In this document: positions 1 through 10,568 of the stretch, one piece after another
Layout of the letters: every line of letters starts with the position of its first letter
Numbering within the stretch: the stretch's first letter is position 1
NCBI GenBank assembly: GCA_030651695.1
Contig: JAUSCD010000029.1
Coordinates: 186,001 to 250,000 of the forward strand
Direction of reading: 5' to 3'
DNA length: 64,000 nucleotides
Origin: Pseudohongiella sp.
GTDB taxonomy: Bacteria > Pseudomonadota > Gammaproteobacteria > Pseudomonadales > Pseudohongiellaceae
Program-made: the position numbers and the translations under genes
The notes under the pieces: generated by a model
Told to the model about the DNA's origin: nothing
Database searches by the model: none
The model's input: only the letters and a program-made list of their open reading frames with translations

Positions 1-510
1 GCGGATGGACCGTAGTGGCTGATATCGTGGATGAAATCTACGAAGCACAGTAATCAAGGATGCATGCCAGTCATGAAGGTGAATAACATCGGGCTTATGC
101 AGTTCATCAGCAATCAGCCAGTCGCAAACTGCCGTGCAAAACAGCGCAAACTTGTGAGCATCTGTGGCAAACGGTGCTGATTCGTCATGGCAGTAGATTG
201 CGCCGGCGCCGCAGGCAGCAAATGCCGGGTGATCAAGTACGTAGTGGTTCACCAGCGGATTAATATCTGGTCCGGTTTCGAGCCGGTACAGATCAAGTGC
301 CTGTGGCTGACTGCAAAAAACCGTATTGATAGTGCCCAGACGTCTGCTGTTATTGACATGTGCAAGACGCTGGTACCCAGGAGTAATAACTGATACCTGA
401 TGTCCTTGCCTGGCCAAAGCAAGCGGAACGTCACGAATAACATCACCGATGCCGCCTACCTTGCCACCTTTTAACGCAGCATTTTCAGCGGCGATCATCA
501 CAATATGCAT
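1..510 (-). CDS. glgA: Glycogen synthase, N-terminal part (cut by window edge)
   Basis: Reading leftward from an ATG at 510, the frame stays open to base 1, giving 170 residues of an N-terminal Rossmann-like domain. The start shows MHIVMIAAENA followed by KGGKVGGIGDV, the ADP-glucose-binding Lys-Gly-Gly motif region of GT5 glycogen synthases, and later DVIHLHDWHA, also typical of the family. The enzyme transfers glucose from ADP-glucose to the non-reducing end of glycogen. An AAGGA ribosome site lies about 9 bases before the ATG, and the gene starts 12 bases after glgC, so it is the last visible gene of the glycogen operon. The C-terminal half is outside the window, so intactness cannot be judged. 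Confidence 0.93.
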   Translation of the reverse strand, partial: MHIVMIAAENAALKGGKVGGIGDVIRDVPLALARQGHQVSVITPGYQRLAHVNNSRRLGTINTVFCSQPQALDLYRLETGPDINPLVNHYVLDHPAFAACGAGAIYCHDESAPFATDAHKFALFCTAVCDWLIADELHKPDVIHLHDWHASLITVLRRFHPRYQPLRSIR

Positions 511-522
511 GTAGCGGGTTCC

Positions 523-1791
523 TTAGAGTCCTCCGACTGATTGTCCCAGCATTTCGCGGGTAACCAGCGTGACACCTTTTTCTGTAACGCGAAATCCGCG
601 CCGGATATCTTCTGCTTTGTCGTGACCAATAACCATGCCTTCAGGAATGGTACAGCCGCGGTCGATGATAACCTTGCGTAATTTACAATGCCGGGATATT
701 TCGACATCGGGCAACACCACTGCTTGCTCAATCTCGGAATAGGAGTGTACACGCACGTTTGAAAACAGCAGCGACTTGCGTATACATGAGCCCGATATGA
801 TACAGCCACTGGAGACCATGGAGTCAATTGCCATACCGCGTCGGTCATCGTCATCGAATACAAATTTGGCTGGCGGCAACTGTTCCTGGAAAGTCCATAT
901 AGGCCAGCGCGGATCATAAAGATTTAATGACGGAGTGGGCTCAACCAGCTCCATATTCGCCTGCCAGAAGGAATCCAGGTTTCCAACATCACGCCAGTAC
1001 GCTTTGACGTTGTCTGCCGGATCAGCAAAACGGTAGGCGAATACTTTGTGTTCGCTGATGATGGAAGGAATAATATTCTTGCCAAAGTCGTGGTCTGAAT
1101 CATCGTTTTTAGCATCTTTACGTAACTGCTCAAACAGAAACTCAGTCTTGAACACATAGTTGCCCATAGAGGCGAGACAGTTCTCCGGATTGTCCGGTAC
1201 GCATTGCGGGTGCAACGGTTTTTCGTTGAATGCAAGGATGCGATGGTCTCGATCTACACTCATGACGCCAAAATTGCCAGCGGCCTCTTCAATCGGCACT
1301 TCCATGCATGACACCGTCATATCAGCGTCCATTTCTGCATGATAGGCCAGCATGTCGCCGTAGTCTTGCCTGTACACATGATCGCCGGACAACACCATGA
1401 CATATTCCGGGATTTCGCCCCGGATAATGTCGATGTTCTGGAACACAGCATCTGCTGTACCCATATACCAGCTGTCGGAATAGCGCTGTGAGGCCGGCAG
1501 AATTTCCACGCCCTCCCCCAACTCCTTTTTAAAATGTCCCCAGCCGCGTACAAGATGTTTAATCAGTGAGTGAGCTTTATATTGTGTAACAACCCCCACA
1601 CGCCTGACGCCGGAGTTGATACAGTTTGACAGGGGGAAGTCGATGATGCGGAATTTTCCACCGAAAAACAGCGCAGGTTTTGCCCGCCAGTTAGTCAGCT
1701 CGTGCAGACGGCTGCCTTTGCCTCCCGCCAGGATGATGGCGTAGGTATTTCTCGTCAATCGACTGACATAACGCTGACCGTGCGGTTCCAT
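523..1791 (-). CDS. glgC: Glucose-1-phosphate adenylyltransferase (ADP-glucose pyrophosphorylase)
   Basis: The 422-residue protein makes ADP-glucose from glucose 1-phosphate and ATP, the committed step of bacterial glycogen synthesis. The nucleotide-binding signature LAGGKGSRL is at residues 21-29, followed by the Lys-Pro-Ala and [11 protein letters not shown] segments of the family. [10 protein letters not shown] lies in the catalytic domain. The C-terminal part has the repeated short hydrophobic pattern of a left-handed beta-helix. Length is close to the E. coli enzyme (431). A strong GAGGAGG site stands just before the ATG. The start is 11 bases after the glgP stop, which implies co-transcription. 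Allosteric control by glycolytic intermediates is known for the family and is not readable here. Confidence 0.96.
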   Translation of the reverse strand: MEPHGQRYVSRLTRNTYAIILAGGKGSRLHELTNWRAKPALFFGGKFRIIDFPLSNCINSGVRRVGVVTQYKAHSLIKHLVRGWGHFKKELGEGVEILPASQRYSDSWYMGTADAVFQNIDIIRGEIPEYVMVLSGDHVYRQDYGDMLAYHAEMDADMTVSCMEVPIEEAAGNFGVMSVDRDHRILAFNEKPLHPQCVPDNPENCLASMGNYVFKTEFLFEQLRKDAKNDDSDHDFGKNIIPSIISEHKVFAYRFADPADNVKAYWRDVGNLDSFWQANMELVEPTPSLNLYDPRWPIWTFQEQLPPAKFVFDDDDRRGMAIDSMVSSGCIISGSCIRKSLLFSNVRVHSYSEIEQAVVLPDVEISRHCKLRKVIIDRGCTIPEGMVIGHDKAEDIRRGFRVTEKGVTLVTREMLGQSVGGL

Positions 1792-1802
1792 TTATAACCT
1801 CC

Positions 1803-4262
1803 TCATTTGAGTTGCCAGATTTCACTGGCATAAGCACTGATGGTTCTGTCGCTGGAAAAATAAGCACTCGCGGCAGTGTTAAGGATACTCTTTTGTATCC
1901 ATCGATCAGTCTGCTGATACAAGGTTGTTACATGTTGTTGGGCATCAACAAAGGTGCTGAAATCAGCAGCAGTCATCCATTGATCGTGAGGATTGCGTAC
2001 CGATTGCATCAGGCTGTTGTAGAGCCCGGGTTCATCCGGGTTGAACAGATCCGATTCGATCAGCTGCATCACCTGCCGAAAACGCGGATCGGAGTTGATG
2101 AATGTTTCAGGGTGATAGTCTTTGCGTAGTGTTGCCACTTCCGCTGCAGTCAGTCCAAACAGGAAAAAATTGTCTGCCCCGACTGCGTCCCGGATTTCAA
2201 TATTGGCACCGTCAAGCGTGCCGATTGTCAGCGCACCGTTCATCATAAATTTCATATTGCCGGTACCTGAAGCTTCTTTCCCTGCCGTAGATATCTGTTC
2301 GGACAGGTCGGTGCCGGCGCAGATTACTTCCATCGCTGTAACATTATAGTCAGGCAAAAACGCAACTCTTAACCAGGAAGCTGCGCGTTCGTCGGAATTT
2401 ATTACGCGTGCAACATCGTTAATCAGCTTGATGATCAATTTCGCTGTGAAGTATCCGGGTGCCGCTTTGCCACCGATCAGCACACAGCGTGGCACCAGTC
2501 CATCGGTATCATTGTTCAGAATGCGGGCGTACAGGTGTACCACATGGAGAACATTCAGCAACTGGCGTTTATATTCGTGTATGCGTTTAACCTGGACATC
2601 AAACAACATGTGCGTCTCAAACTCAACGCCACACTTTTGTTTGACAAGTTTGGCCAGCCGCTGTTTGTTTTCAAGGCGAGCAGCCTGCCACTGCTTCTGG
2701 AACGCAGGGTCGTCAGCCCATTGCTGGAGCTCAGCTATGCGGGAAAACTCATGCAACCAGCTTGTGCCAATCTTGTCTGAGATAAGCGCGGCTAGACTCT
2801 TATTACAGAACCCGAGCCAGCGTCTGGGTGTGACACCATTGGTTTTATTATTGAACTTATGTGGCCAAAGTTCATAGAAGTCGCGAAATAGCCCGGAGAT
2901 CAGCAAGTCAGTGTGCAACTGCGCAACCCCGTTGACAGAAAAACTTCCGACAATTGCCAGATGGGCCATTCGGATATGAGGATCATTACCGTCCTCTATG
3001 ATTGAAAGTTCACGAATTTTTTGTGCATCGCCCGGCCACTTCACGGCGACCTCGCTCAGAAAGCGTGCGTTGATTTCGTATATTATTTCGAGGATCCTCG
3101 GCAACATATCGCGAAAAATGCGCACGGGCCAGCGTTCAAGTGCTTCGGGCAACAGCGTATGGTTAGTGTATGCCATGCTGCTGGTTGTCAGAGTCCATGC
3201 CTGGGGCCAGCTGAGTTTGTAGGTGTCCAGCAGCAGGCGCATCAGCTCTGCAACTGCTACAGCCGGATGAGTGTCGTTAAGCTGGAAACAATTCTGTTCT
3301 GAAAATATTTCGAATGCCGGACCATGACGTTTTATCCAGCGATCCATCATGTCCTGCAAGCTGGCTGATGTCAGGAAATACTGCTGTCGCAGCCTGAGTA
3401 CTTTTCCGTTCTCGCTGACATCATTAGGATAAAGTACCATGGTGATCTGTTCAGCTTCGGTTTTGGCAGCAACCGCTTCAGTGTAACCACCGGCATTAAA
3501 CTCTTGCAGACTGAACTCTTCAGTCGCCATCGCTTTCCACAGTCTTAATGTGTTGACAGTATCATTGGCATATCCGGGTATCGGCATGTCATAAGGCACC
3601 GCCAATACATCTTCAGTGTCTAACCACTCTGCCTGCAGATGCCCCTGGTCATCGTGGTAAAAATTTGTGCGCCCGAAGAACTGTACCCTGCGCGTGTCCT
3701 GCGGTGCCTCAAACTCCCAGGGATTGCCGTGTTCCAGCCAGTGGTCAGGGCTCTCCTGCTGATAACCGTCCTGAATACGTTGATGGAACATGCCATACTC
3801 GTATCGAAGTCCATAGCCAGTCACCGGCAATGACAATGTGGCACAGCTGTCCAGAAAACATGCAGCAAGGCGACCCAGCCCACCATTACCAAGGCCTGCA
3901 TCGCGCTCTTCACTGCCCAATTCCTCCAGCGTTACACCATGCTTGAAAAGCGACTTCTGCAGTGCCTCATCCATTTCAAGGTTAAGTACGGCATTACACA
4001 ATGATCGCCCTATTAAAAACTCAAGCGAAAGATACGCGACACGCTTGGTGCCTGTCTCATGATAATGCTGTCGTGTAGCACGCCAGCGTTCGACCAGTCG
4101 ATCCCGCACAGTCAACACTGCAGCGTTGTACAAATAATAGTGTGATCCCGGATCGCGATCGCGCCCAAGCGTAAGATGAAAGTGTCGAGCCAGATCTGTT
4201 TCCAGGCTGTCTGAGTCTGTTCCAAGCCACATCGCATTTTTATCAGTTACGTCAGCCTTCAT
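1803..4262 (-). CDS. glgP: Glycogen/maltodextrin phosphorylase
   Basis: This GT35 phosphorylase (819 residues from the chosen start) releases glucose 1-phosphate from glycogen ends. The pyridoxal-phosphate lysine motif EASGTGNMKF is near residue 660, and GNGGLGRLAACFLDS and KRIHEYKRQLLN are family hallmarks. The frame is open upstream to 4304. The ATG at 4262 (MKADVTDKNAMWLG) is preferred because GAGAGG lies about 8 bases before it and it overlaps the glgX end by only 11 bases. The overlap suggests translational coupling. Length agrees with E. coli GlgP (815). Together with GlgX it degrades the polymer that GlgC, GlgA and GlgB build. Confidence 0.95.
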   Translation of the reverse strand: MKADVTDKNAMWLGTDSDSLETDLARHFHLTLGRDRDPGSHYYLYNAAVLTVRDRLVERWRATRQHYHETGTKRVAYLSLEFLIGRSLCNAVLNLEMDEALQKSLFKHGVTLEELGSEERDAGLGNGGLGRLAACFLDSCATLSLPVTGYGLRYEYGMFHQRIQDGYQQESPDHWLEHGNPWEFEAPQDTRRVQFFGRTNFYHDDQGHLQAEWLDTEDVLAVPYDMPIPGYANDTVNTLRLWKAMATEEFSLQEFNAGGYTEAVAAKTEAEQITMVLYPNDVSENGKVLRLRQQYFLTSASLQDMMDRWIKRHGPAFEIFSEQNCFQLNDTHPAVAVAELMRLLLDTYKLSWPQAWTLTTSSMAYTNHTLLPEALERWPVRIFRDMLPRILEIIYEINARFLSEVAVKWPGDAQKIRELSIIEDGNDPHIRMAHLAIVGSFSVNGVAQLHTDLLISGLFRDFYELWPHKFNNKTNGVTPRRWLGFCNKSLAALISDKIGTSWLHEFSRIAELQQWADDPAFQKQWQAARLENKQRLAKLVKQKCGVEFETHMLFDVQVKRIHEYKRQLLNVLHVVHLYARILNNDTDGLVPRCVLIGGKAAPGYFTAKLIIKLINDVARVINSDERAASWLRVAFLPDYNVTAMEVICAGTDLSEQISTAGKEASGTGNMKFMMNGALTIGTLDGANIEIRDAVGADNFFLFGLTAAEVATLRKDYHPETFINSDPRFRQVMQLIESDLFNPDEPGLYNSLMQSVRNPHDQWMTAADFSTFVDAQQHVTTLYQQTDRWIQKSILNTAASAYFSSDRTISAYASEIWQLK

Positions 4263-6402
4263 AGGAAACCTCTCCGTGTACTTCAAGTTGCTCCTTTTTG
4301 CCAAGGGCCAGCAACACGACTGTAGAACAGGAAAACAGGTTAAGACGACCGTCTACCCTGCAGTTGTGGGGATCAGGTTGCCCCGTGTAACTCGCAGTAT
4401 CCAGCAAAATTTCCCAGCCACTGACACTGGATGACTGCGGTAGTTTGAAGCTGACTGCATCGCGTCCGGCATGAAAAACAATCATCAGCTTGACGCGCTT
4501 TTTTTGCGTCGGGTGTTGACCCGAAATCATGTAACCCAGAGTTCTGGCATGATGCTCTTGCCAATGTGTTGATTGCATGGCATCGCCACTGTTATTAAAC
4601 CATTCGATAGTGTGTTCCGATGAATACGTTGCATCATGAATGTAAACATCAGGAAACAGGAACTGATAACTTTTGCGCAAACTGATCAAATGACGGGTAA
4701 ATGCCTGCTGGTTAATTCCATCTTTGGAAATGCCAGCCCAGTTTATCCAGTTCAATTCATTGTCCTGACAATAGGCGTTATTGTTACCATGCAACGAGCG
4801 GCAAAATTCATCGCCCGCCTGCAACATCGGTACACCTTGAGAAAAAATCAGTGTTGCCAGAAAGTTACGCTGCTGTCTTTGTCGGATTACGTTGATCGTT
4901 GTATCTTGTGTTGGACCTTCGATTCCAAAGTTGTCGCTGAAATTTTCCCTGTGTCCGTCAAGGTTCTTTTCGCCATTGTTTTCGTTGTGGCGTTCACGGT
5001 AGCTCACAAGATCATTTAAAGTGAAACCATCATGGCTGCAGATGTAGTTGATACTCGAAGATGGCCGGCGGCCAGCATGTTCAAAAATATCGCTGGAGCC
5101 GTGTAGCCTGCGCGCGAACTCAGGCAAAATTCCGGGGTCTGCCCGCCAGAAACGACGACCCGCATCACGAAACCGGTCATTCCACTCAGACCAGCCTGGT
5201 GGAAAGTTTCCAAGCTGATATCCACCAGGACCTATATCCCATGGCTCTGCAATCAGTTTGACACCTGATAATGCAGGATCTTGTAACAAGGCATCAAAAA
5301 AGCCGCTGCCCTGATCATAACCGTGTGTCTCCCGGCCTAATACCGGAGCAAGATCAAAGCGGAAACCATCTATCTGCAACTCATCTGCCCAGTACCGCAG
5401 ACAATCCATAACCATCTGAATCACCCGCGGATGGCTCATGTTCAGGGTATTTCCACAACCTGTGTCATTAATATAGAAACTACGGTCTTCACTTTGCAGT
5501 CTGTAGTAAGACAGGTTGTCAATACCTCGCAATGATAGTGTCGGACCCAGCCTTCCCCCCTCTGCCGTGTGGTTAAATACAACATCCATAATCAGCTCAA
5601 GACCAGCTTCATGATAGAGATCTACCATTTGGCGAATTTCAAGCAGGCTGTCGCCTTGCAGATAGTCCTGATGCGGAGCAAAAAAACATAACGAGTTGTA
5701 ACCCCAGTAGTTGCTAAGGTTTTTGTTGTGAAGAAATGACTCGCTGATAAAACTCTGGATTGGCAGCAGTTCGACGCTGGTAATCCCCAAAGCCTTCAGG
5801 TAGGAAATTATATTTTTGTGCGCCATGCCGGTAAATTTTCCGCGCATGGCTTCAGGGATCGCAGGGTGGGAAATCGTGAACCCTTTCAAGTGTGACTCGT
5901 AAAGAATGGTTTCTGCCATCGCCACACGTGGTTTTTTAAATTTAGCCATGGGCAAGCGAGCTGTCACCACACATTTGGGCATGTTGTGCTGGTTGTCACG
6001 CTTGTCTGCAACTTCCTCATCACCTGTGTGTTTGACATCAAACCCATAATGCAGATCTGACCAGATAAACCGGCCCTTCAATTGTCGGCAGTATGGGTCC
6101 AGCAGCAATTTGTGAGGATTAAATCTGTGTCCAAGGTGCGGCTGATAGGGGCCATGCACGCGATAGGCGTAGACGGTACCGGGGCCAGCGCCGGGTAGAT
6201 AACCGTGCCAGACCTGATTGTTCCAGCACGGCAATGTGAAGCGCTCGATTTCACGATTGCCGTCAATATCAAATATACAAAGCTCAACACGTTCAGCATG
6301 TGCGGAATACAACGCAAAATTGATACCTTCACCGTCCCAATGAGCGCCCAGAGGTGCTGATTGTCCGTCCTGCAATATTGATTTTTTCAAACCTGGTGAC
6401 AT
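4252..6402 (-). CDS. glgX: Glycogen debranching enzyme GlgX (isoamylase type)
   Basis: The 716-residue GH13 enzyme hydrolyses alpha-1,6 branches of phosphorylase-limited glycogen. An N-terminal CBM48-like region (APLGAHWDGEGINFALYS) precedes the barrel. GH13 conserved regions are visible: MDVVFNHTAEG, GFRFDLAPVLGR with the nucleophile Asp, LIAEPWDIGPGGYQ with the acid Glu, and YICSHDGFTLNDLVSY with the transition-state Asp. Length is somewhat above E. coli GlgX (657). Its start overlaps the glgB end by 16 bases and its end overlaps glgP, so the three genes form a tightly packed unit. A GGGGA site lies about 10 bases before the ATG. Confidence 0.95.
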   Translation of the reverse strand: MSPGLKKSILQDGQSAPLGAHWDGEGINFALYSAHAERVELCIFDIDGNREIERFTLPCWNNQVWHGYLPGAGPGTVYAYRVHGPYQPHLGHRFNPHKLLLDPYCRQLKGRFIWSDLHYGFDVKHTGDEEVADKRDNQHNMPKCVVTARLPMAKFKKPRVAMAETILYESHLKGFTISHPAIPEAMRGKFTGMAHKNIISYLKALGITSVELLPIQSFISESFLHNKNLSNYWGYNSLCFFAPHQDYLQGDSLLEIRQMVDLYHEAGLELIMDVVFNHTAEGGRLGPTLSLRGIDNLSYYRLQSEDRSFYINDTGCGNTLNMSHPRVIQMVMDCLRYWADELQIDGFRFDLAPVLGRETHGYDQGSGFFDALLQDPALSGVKLIAEPWDIGPGGYQLGNFPPGWSEWNDRFRDAGRRFWRADPGILPEFARRLHGSSDIFEHAGRRPSSSINYICSHDGFTLNDLVSYRERHNENNGEKNLDGHRENFSDNFGIEGPTQDTTINVIRQRQQRNFLATLIFSQGVPMLQAGDEFCRSLHGNNNAYCQDNELNWINWAGISKDGINQQAFTRHLISLRKSYQFLFPDVYIHDATYSSEHTIEWFNNSGDAMQSTHWQEHHARTLGYMISGQHPTQKKRVKLMIVFHAGRDAVSFKLPQSSSVSGWEILLDTASYTGQPDPHNCRVDGRLNLFSCSTVVLLALGKKEQLEVHGEVSYEG

Positions 6403-8285
6403 AAAAACAAAGTCCCCAAAGGTGGTAGGTTCAAAACGATTGAATGGTCGAAACCATGGCTTGGGATAGGTTGCGCTTCGACCGCGCCCAGATTCCCTAC
6501 TCCGCTGCCGCCATAATAGCTGCTATCGGTATTCAGGATTTCGCCATATCTGCCGGCGTGCGGTATGCCAATACGCCAGTGGTAATGAACAACCGGCGTC
6601 AGATTGACCACCGCGATGACCGGTGCATGCCCCGGGGCTTTGCGCATGAAAATGTATACCGAATGATTGTCTACATCGGCATCTATCCATCTGAAGCCGT
6701 CGGCATCGCTATCCAGTTCATATAACGCTGGGCAAGACCTGACCGTATGGTTCAAATCGGCTACCAGTTTTTGTATGCCTTGATGCAGTTCACCCTGATC
6801 ACCTTGAAGCAAATGCCAATCCAGACCGCGGTCGTGATTCCATTCGCGTCGCTGAGCAAATTCCGCACCCATAAACAACAATTTTTTGCCAGGATGTGCC
6901 CACATGAATGCCAGATAGGCTCTGAGATTGGCAAATTTCTGCCAGTCATCACCCGGCATTTTTTCCAGCAAAGATCGTTTGCCGTGTACTACTTCATCGT
7001 GACTCAGGGGCAGAATAAACTGCTCGGAAAAAGCGTATACAAGACCAAAGCGCAGGTCCTGATGGTGGTGTTTTCTGTGTATGGGGTCACGTGACATATA
7101 ACGCAATGTGTCATTCATCCAGCCCATATTCCATTTGAATCCAAAACCGAGGCCGCCTTGTGATGTCATCTGTGTCACGCCTGGCCATGCCGTTGATTCT
7201 TCTGCGACCATCATAATGCCGGCTATACGTTTATAGGCGCGCTCATTAATCAGGCGCAGCAGGCTGATTGCCTCCAGGTTCTCGGTGCCACCAAAATGAT
7301 TTGGTATCCACTCACCTTCTTTTCTGCTGTAGTTCAGATAAAGCATGGACGCCACAGCATCAACACGCAGACCATCAAAGTGGAACTCCTCCAGCCAAAA
7401 AATAGCACTGCTGAGCAGATAACTGATTACTTCCGCCCGGCCATAATTAAAAATCAAGGTATTCCAGTCCGGGTGAAATCCCTTCCTCGGGTCAGCGTGT
7501 TCATAAAGATGGGTGCCATCAAATTGTTTTAGCCCATGGTCATCGGCCGGGAAATGCGCAGGGACCCAGTCAAGCAGCACCCCGATATCGTGCTGGTGCG
7601 CCAGGTCAATCAAATATCGCAGATCATCCGGACTGCCGAAGCGGCGCGTAGGACAGAATAGTCCAATCGGCTGGTATCCCCATGAGCCATCAAAAGGATG
7701 TTCGCTGACAGGCATCAACTGGATATGTGTAAACCCCATATCTCTGACATAGGGAATCAACTGATCGGCCAGTTCGCGATAGTTGTAGGGGAAATTTTCC
7801 TCAGTTCTGCGCCAGGAGCCGGCATGCAGCTCATAAATAATGACCGGGTTCTTATGTGGATGCTCCGAACTGCGTTTTTGCAACCATGCGGAATCCTGCC
7901 AATCATAATTTGATTCATGTGGCACCATCGATGCAGTATCAGGTCGTAACTGGCTTTCCTGTGCATACGGATCAGCTTTCAGAGGCAGAGCATGCCCGTT
8001 AGCATCAACAATGTAGTATTTGTAATGCATGCCGGGTGTCGCATCGCCAGTCACCCCGGCCCATATGCCGGAGTGTCCTTGTGGTGAAAGAGGATGCGAG
8101 TGTATATTCCAGCCGTTAAAATCGCCGCAAACTGACACAAAGGACGCGGACGGCGCCCAAACCGCAAAACGGGTTGTGCCCTGTTGCTGGTGCGCACCCA
8201 AAAACTTGTAGGCGCATTCATGTTCGCCGCGGGCGAACAGATATAAATCTTCTGTTGACAATAAGTTAGCAGATTCAGCAGTCAT
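6387..8285 (-). CDS. glgB: 1,4-alpha-glucan branching enzyme
   Basis: The 632-residue GH13 protein introduces alpha-1,6 branches into glycogen. A CBM48 module is near residues 20-115 (KFLGAHQ, TRFAVWAPSA), followed by the barrel with GLRVDAVASMLYLNYSR, the MVAEEST acid region and LPLSHDEVVHGKRSL, all diagnostic of branching enzymes. It is about 100 residues shorter than E. coli GlgB (728) because the extra N-terminal N1 domain is absent, a form common in other bacteria. GGAGG sits 7 bases before the ATG. The gap to malQ upstream is 90 bases, the largest in this cluster, so an internal promoter is possible, but none is obvious. Confidence 0.96.
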   Translation of the reverse strand: MTAESANLLSTEDLYLFARGEHECAYKFLGAHQQQGTTRFAVWAPSASFVSVCGDFNGWNIHSHPLSPQGHSGIWAGVTGDATPGMHYKYYIVDANGHALPLKADPYAQESQLRPDTASMVPHESNYDWQDSAWLQKRSSEHPHKNPVIIYELHAGSWRRTEENFPYNYRELADQLIPYVRDMGFTHIQLMPVSEHPFDGSWGYQPIGLFCPTRRFGSPDDLRYLIDLAHQHDIGVLLDWVPAHFPADDHGLKQFDGTHLYEHADPRKGFHPDWNTLIFNYGRAEVISYLLSSAIFWLEEFHFDGLRVDAVASMLYLNYSRKEGEWIPNHFGGTENLEAISLLRLINERAYKRIAGIMMVAEESTAWPGVTQMTSQGGLGFGFKWNMGWMNDTLRYMSRDPIHRKHHHQDLRFGLVYAFSEQFILPLSHDEVVHGKRSLLEKMPGDDWQKFANLRAYLAFMWAHPGKKLLFMGAEFAQRREWNHDRGLDWHLLQGDQGELHQGIQKLVADLNHTVRSCPALYELDSDADGFRWIDADVDNHSVYIFMRKAPGHAPVIAVVNLTPVVHYHWRIGIPHAGRYGEILNTDSSYYGGSGVGNLGAVEAQPIPSHGFDHSIVLNLPPLGTLFLCHQV

Positions 8286-8375
8286 GAGATGCCTCCCTGG
8301 CTCCAGCCTGGATTCTGGCCCTGGATGATATTATAAGCGGCTTCAACGGCTCCCGTAATGCCGGGGTTGGCTGTA

Positions 8376-10568
8376 CTACTGATGACGCTCGACACGCAGG
8401 CTCTCCAACATCGGTCTTACCGATTCTGTATCCAAAATTGTTAATAAATCACTTGGCATTTTTCGTTGCCAGTTCTTATATTCTGTTGATGTTCCGGGAA
8501 TGTTCACGGGCAGTTTGAGCAGAACCAGATCCTCTAACTGCACCGAAACCAGCATCGCGCCGGATCGCGCAATACAGCGCATCAAAGCAGAAGCCAGCGT
8601 GATGTCCATGTCTTTTTCAAGTTGATCGGGTGCAAAGCGGTCAGCGGGCAGCAGCCATTGCGATTCCAGCAGCTGCAATATCTGCTTCTTTTCAACCTGG
8701 CGGTAATTTAACTGATGTGTCAGCTCGTTGTCATTTTCGATAAGCTGCAGGGAGCGTCGAAGTTGCAGATCGTAACCATTCCACCAGGCTGCCAGCGTAG
8801 GTACATCGTGATTGGCCAGCATGGCGAGGGAGCGTGGTGCATACTGTTGAGGGCTGCGGTACATGTCGGCCGACGCCTTCTCGAAGTAAAACAACAGATT
8901 GGAGTAGATGCCGGACTCATTCAGGTGGCGTCGCACTTCTTGTGGGACGATACCAAGATCTTCTCCGATAACAAGACATTGCTGACGCTGACTTTCCAGT
9001 CTCAGTATTGCAAACAGGTCTTCTGCAGGATACATCACATAGGCGCCTTGTCCGGATGTCTCGTAGGGGCACCACCATAAACGCATCAGCGACATGACAT
9101 GGTCAATTCTCAGTGCGCCGCTGTGTTCCATGTTGCTGCGCAACAGATCAATAAAATGCGCGTAACCTTCCCCACGCAGTTTAACCGGGTTAAGAGGTGG
9201 TAATCCCCAGTTCTGACCTTGCGGTGCCAGCGGATCAGGGGGGGCCCCTATACTGGCTGCGATGCTGAAAACCCCTCGCGATAAACTCACTTCAGCGCCC
9301 TTGCGATCACTCCCCACAGCGAGATCCCTGATCAATCCTACAGACATGCCCAGATCAACAGCCCGTTGCTGGCACGCCTCCAGTTGAGTCTCAGCCAGCC
9401 ATTGCAGGTATATATAAAACTCTACCGAATCTGAATACTCTCCTGCCGTGTTACAGCCTTGTTCTGCCTGCCAGCGTGCGTATTCGTGCAGCGCGGGTCC
9501 TTTTCTGTTTTTAAATTCCTCAAAAGCGGTTTTGCGCTCTGCCTTGCCATTGTTAGTCAATTCGCTAAACATCAATGCCAACACACGAATCTTGAGTTCT
9601 GCAACGCAGGGATAGTCAATCCATTCGCTGGTCCTGACTGTTGTCAGCAGCTCTTCGGCAATCCTGCTGTTGGCAAGCCAGGTGCTGGCCTTGCCCGAAG
9701 TAAACTCTGGCTCCAGTTCCGGTGCAATGTAGAGCGGATTCAGTCTCCTGCGATCAACAGGGCTGTACGGGCTGCAGTATTCAGGTTGATTCAGCGGACC
9801 GGCATGTAAGGGGTTTAAAACCAGATAACTGGCTCCTTGTGCTGCCGATTTCTCTATCAGATTGGAAAGATCAAGAAAGTCACCCATACCCCAGCTGCGT
9901 TCTGTACAAAAACTGTAAAGTTGTACCGAAAAGCCCCATAGTTTTTTTCCGTCAGCGCTCCATGCCGGTTCGTAACAACGTGCGGGAGCCAGAATCAACG
10001 GTATAGTCTGTTCAACGGCCGGACTGCCGCACGCAGTTGCAAGGATGGAGACGGTCAGTTGGTGGTAACCTGCCGGGAGATTGGACAGTGGCAATGGAAG
10101 ACTTATTTGACAATAAACAGCGCCATCAACAAATTCACGTTTTGTTTCTGTCAAAAGTGCAAACGGCATTTTTACAGTACTGGATTGTTGCCCCTCTTCA
10201 CTGGTGGTGTGCCAGCTCAATTGTCCGGTCAACAGGTTTTCGGGGACGTTAAGGTGGATCACATATTCATCAAGATCTGATCTGCGCGTAAATACCACAA
10301 CAGGAGGGAGCAGGCTTGTCTCTCGTGTTTTGTGCAATATTCTCAGTTGCTCATGGATGGCATCTACGTCGATCTGTTGAGTCGTATTGCTGACATCACA
10401 ACCCTGCGCGCTTAGCACTGCTAAAAGGTCTTGCAGTGATATCAGCTCGGTGGCACCCGAGTAATTGGTAAACCGATCCTGTATGCCGCAGGCGGAAAGC
10501 AGCTGTGCAAACAGGCGATTTAATTCTTCTTCAGCTGGTGTCAATGAGGGGCGTCGGGTATCGGTCAT
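8376..10568 (-). CDS. malQ: 4-alpha-glucanotransferase (amylomaltase)
   Basis: This GH77 enzyme (730 residues) disproportionates malto-oligosaccharides, recycling short glucans left by debranching. Conserved segments are LRIDHVMSLMRLWWCP with the nucleophile Asp, EDLGIVPQEVRRHL with the acid Glu, and LANHDVPTLAAWW. A roughly 200-residue N-terminal extension precedes the barrel, as in E. coli MalQ. The frame is open to 10613, but the ATG at 10568 overlaps the glk stop as ATGA, which is the usual coupled start. Its position between glk and glgB links released maltodextrins to glucose phosphorylation. Confidence 0.94.
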   Translation of the reverse strand: MTDTRRPSLTPAEEELNRLFAQLLSACGIQDRFTNYSGATELISLQDLLAVLSAQGCDVSNTTQQIDVDAIHEQLRILHKTRETSLLPPVVVFTRRSDLDEYVIHLNVPENLLTGQLSWHTTSEEGQQSSTVKMPFALLTETKREFVDGAVYCQISLPLPLSNLPAGYHQLTVSILATACGSPAVEQTIPLILAPARCYEPAWSADGKKLWGFSVQLYSFCTERSWGMGDFLDLSNLIEKSAAQGASYLVLNPLHAGPLNQPEYCSPYSPVDRRRLNPLYIAPELEPEFTSGKASTWLANSRIAEELLTTVRTSEWIDYPCVAELKIRVLALMFSELTNNGKAERKTAFEEFKNRKGPALHEYARWQAEQGCNTAGEYSDSVEFYIYLQWLAETQLEACQQRAVDLGMSVGLIRDLAVGSDRKGAEVSLSRGVFSIAASIGAPPDPLAPQGQNWGLPPLNPVKLRGEGYAHFIDLLRSNMEHSGALRIDHVMSLMRLWWCPYETSGQGAYVMYPAEDLFAILRLESQRQQCLVIGEDLGIVPQEVRRHLNESGIYSNLLFYFEKASADMYRSPQQYAPRSLAMLANHDVPTLAAWWNGYDLQLRRSLQLIENDNELTHQLNYRQVEKKQILQLLESQWLLPADRFAPDQLEKDMDITLASALMRCIARSGAMLVSVQLEDLVLLKLPVNIPGTSTEYKNWQRKMPSDLLTILDTESVRPMLESLRVERHQ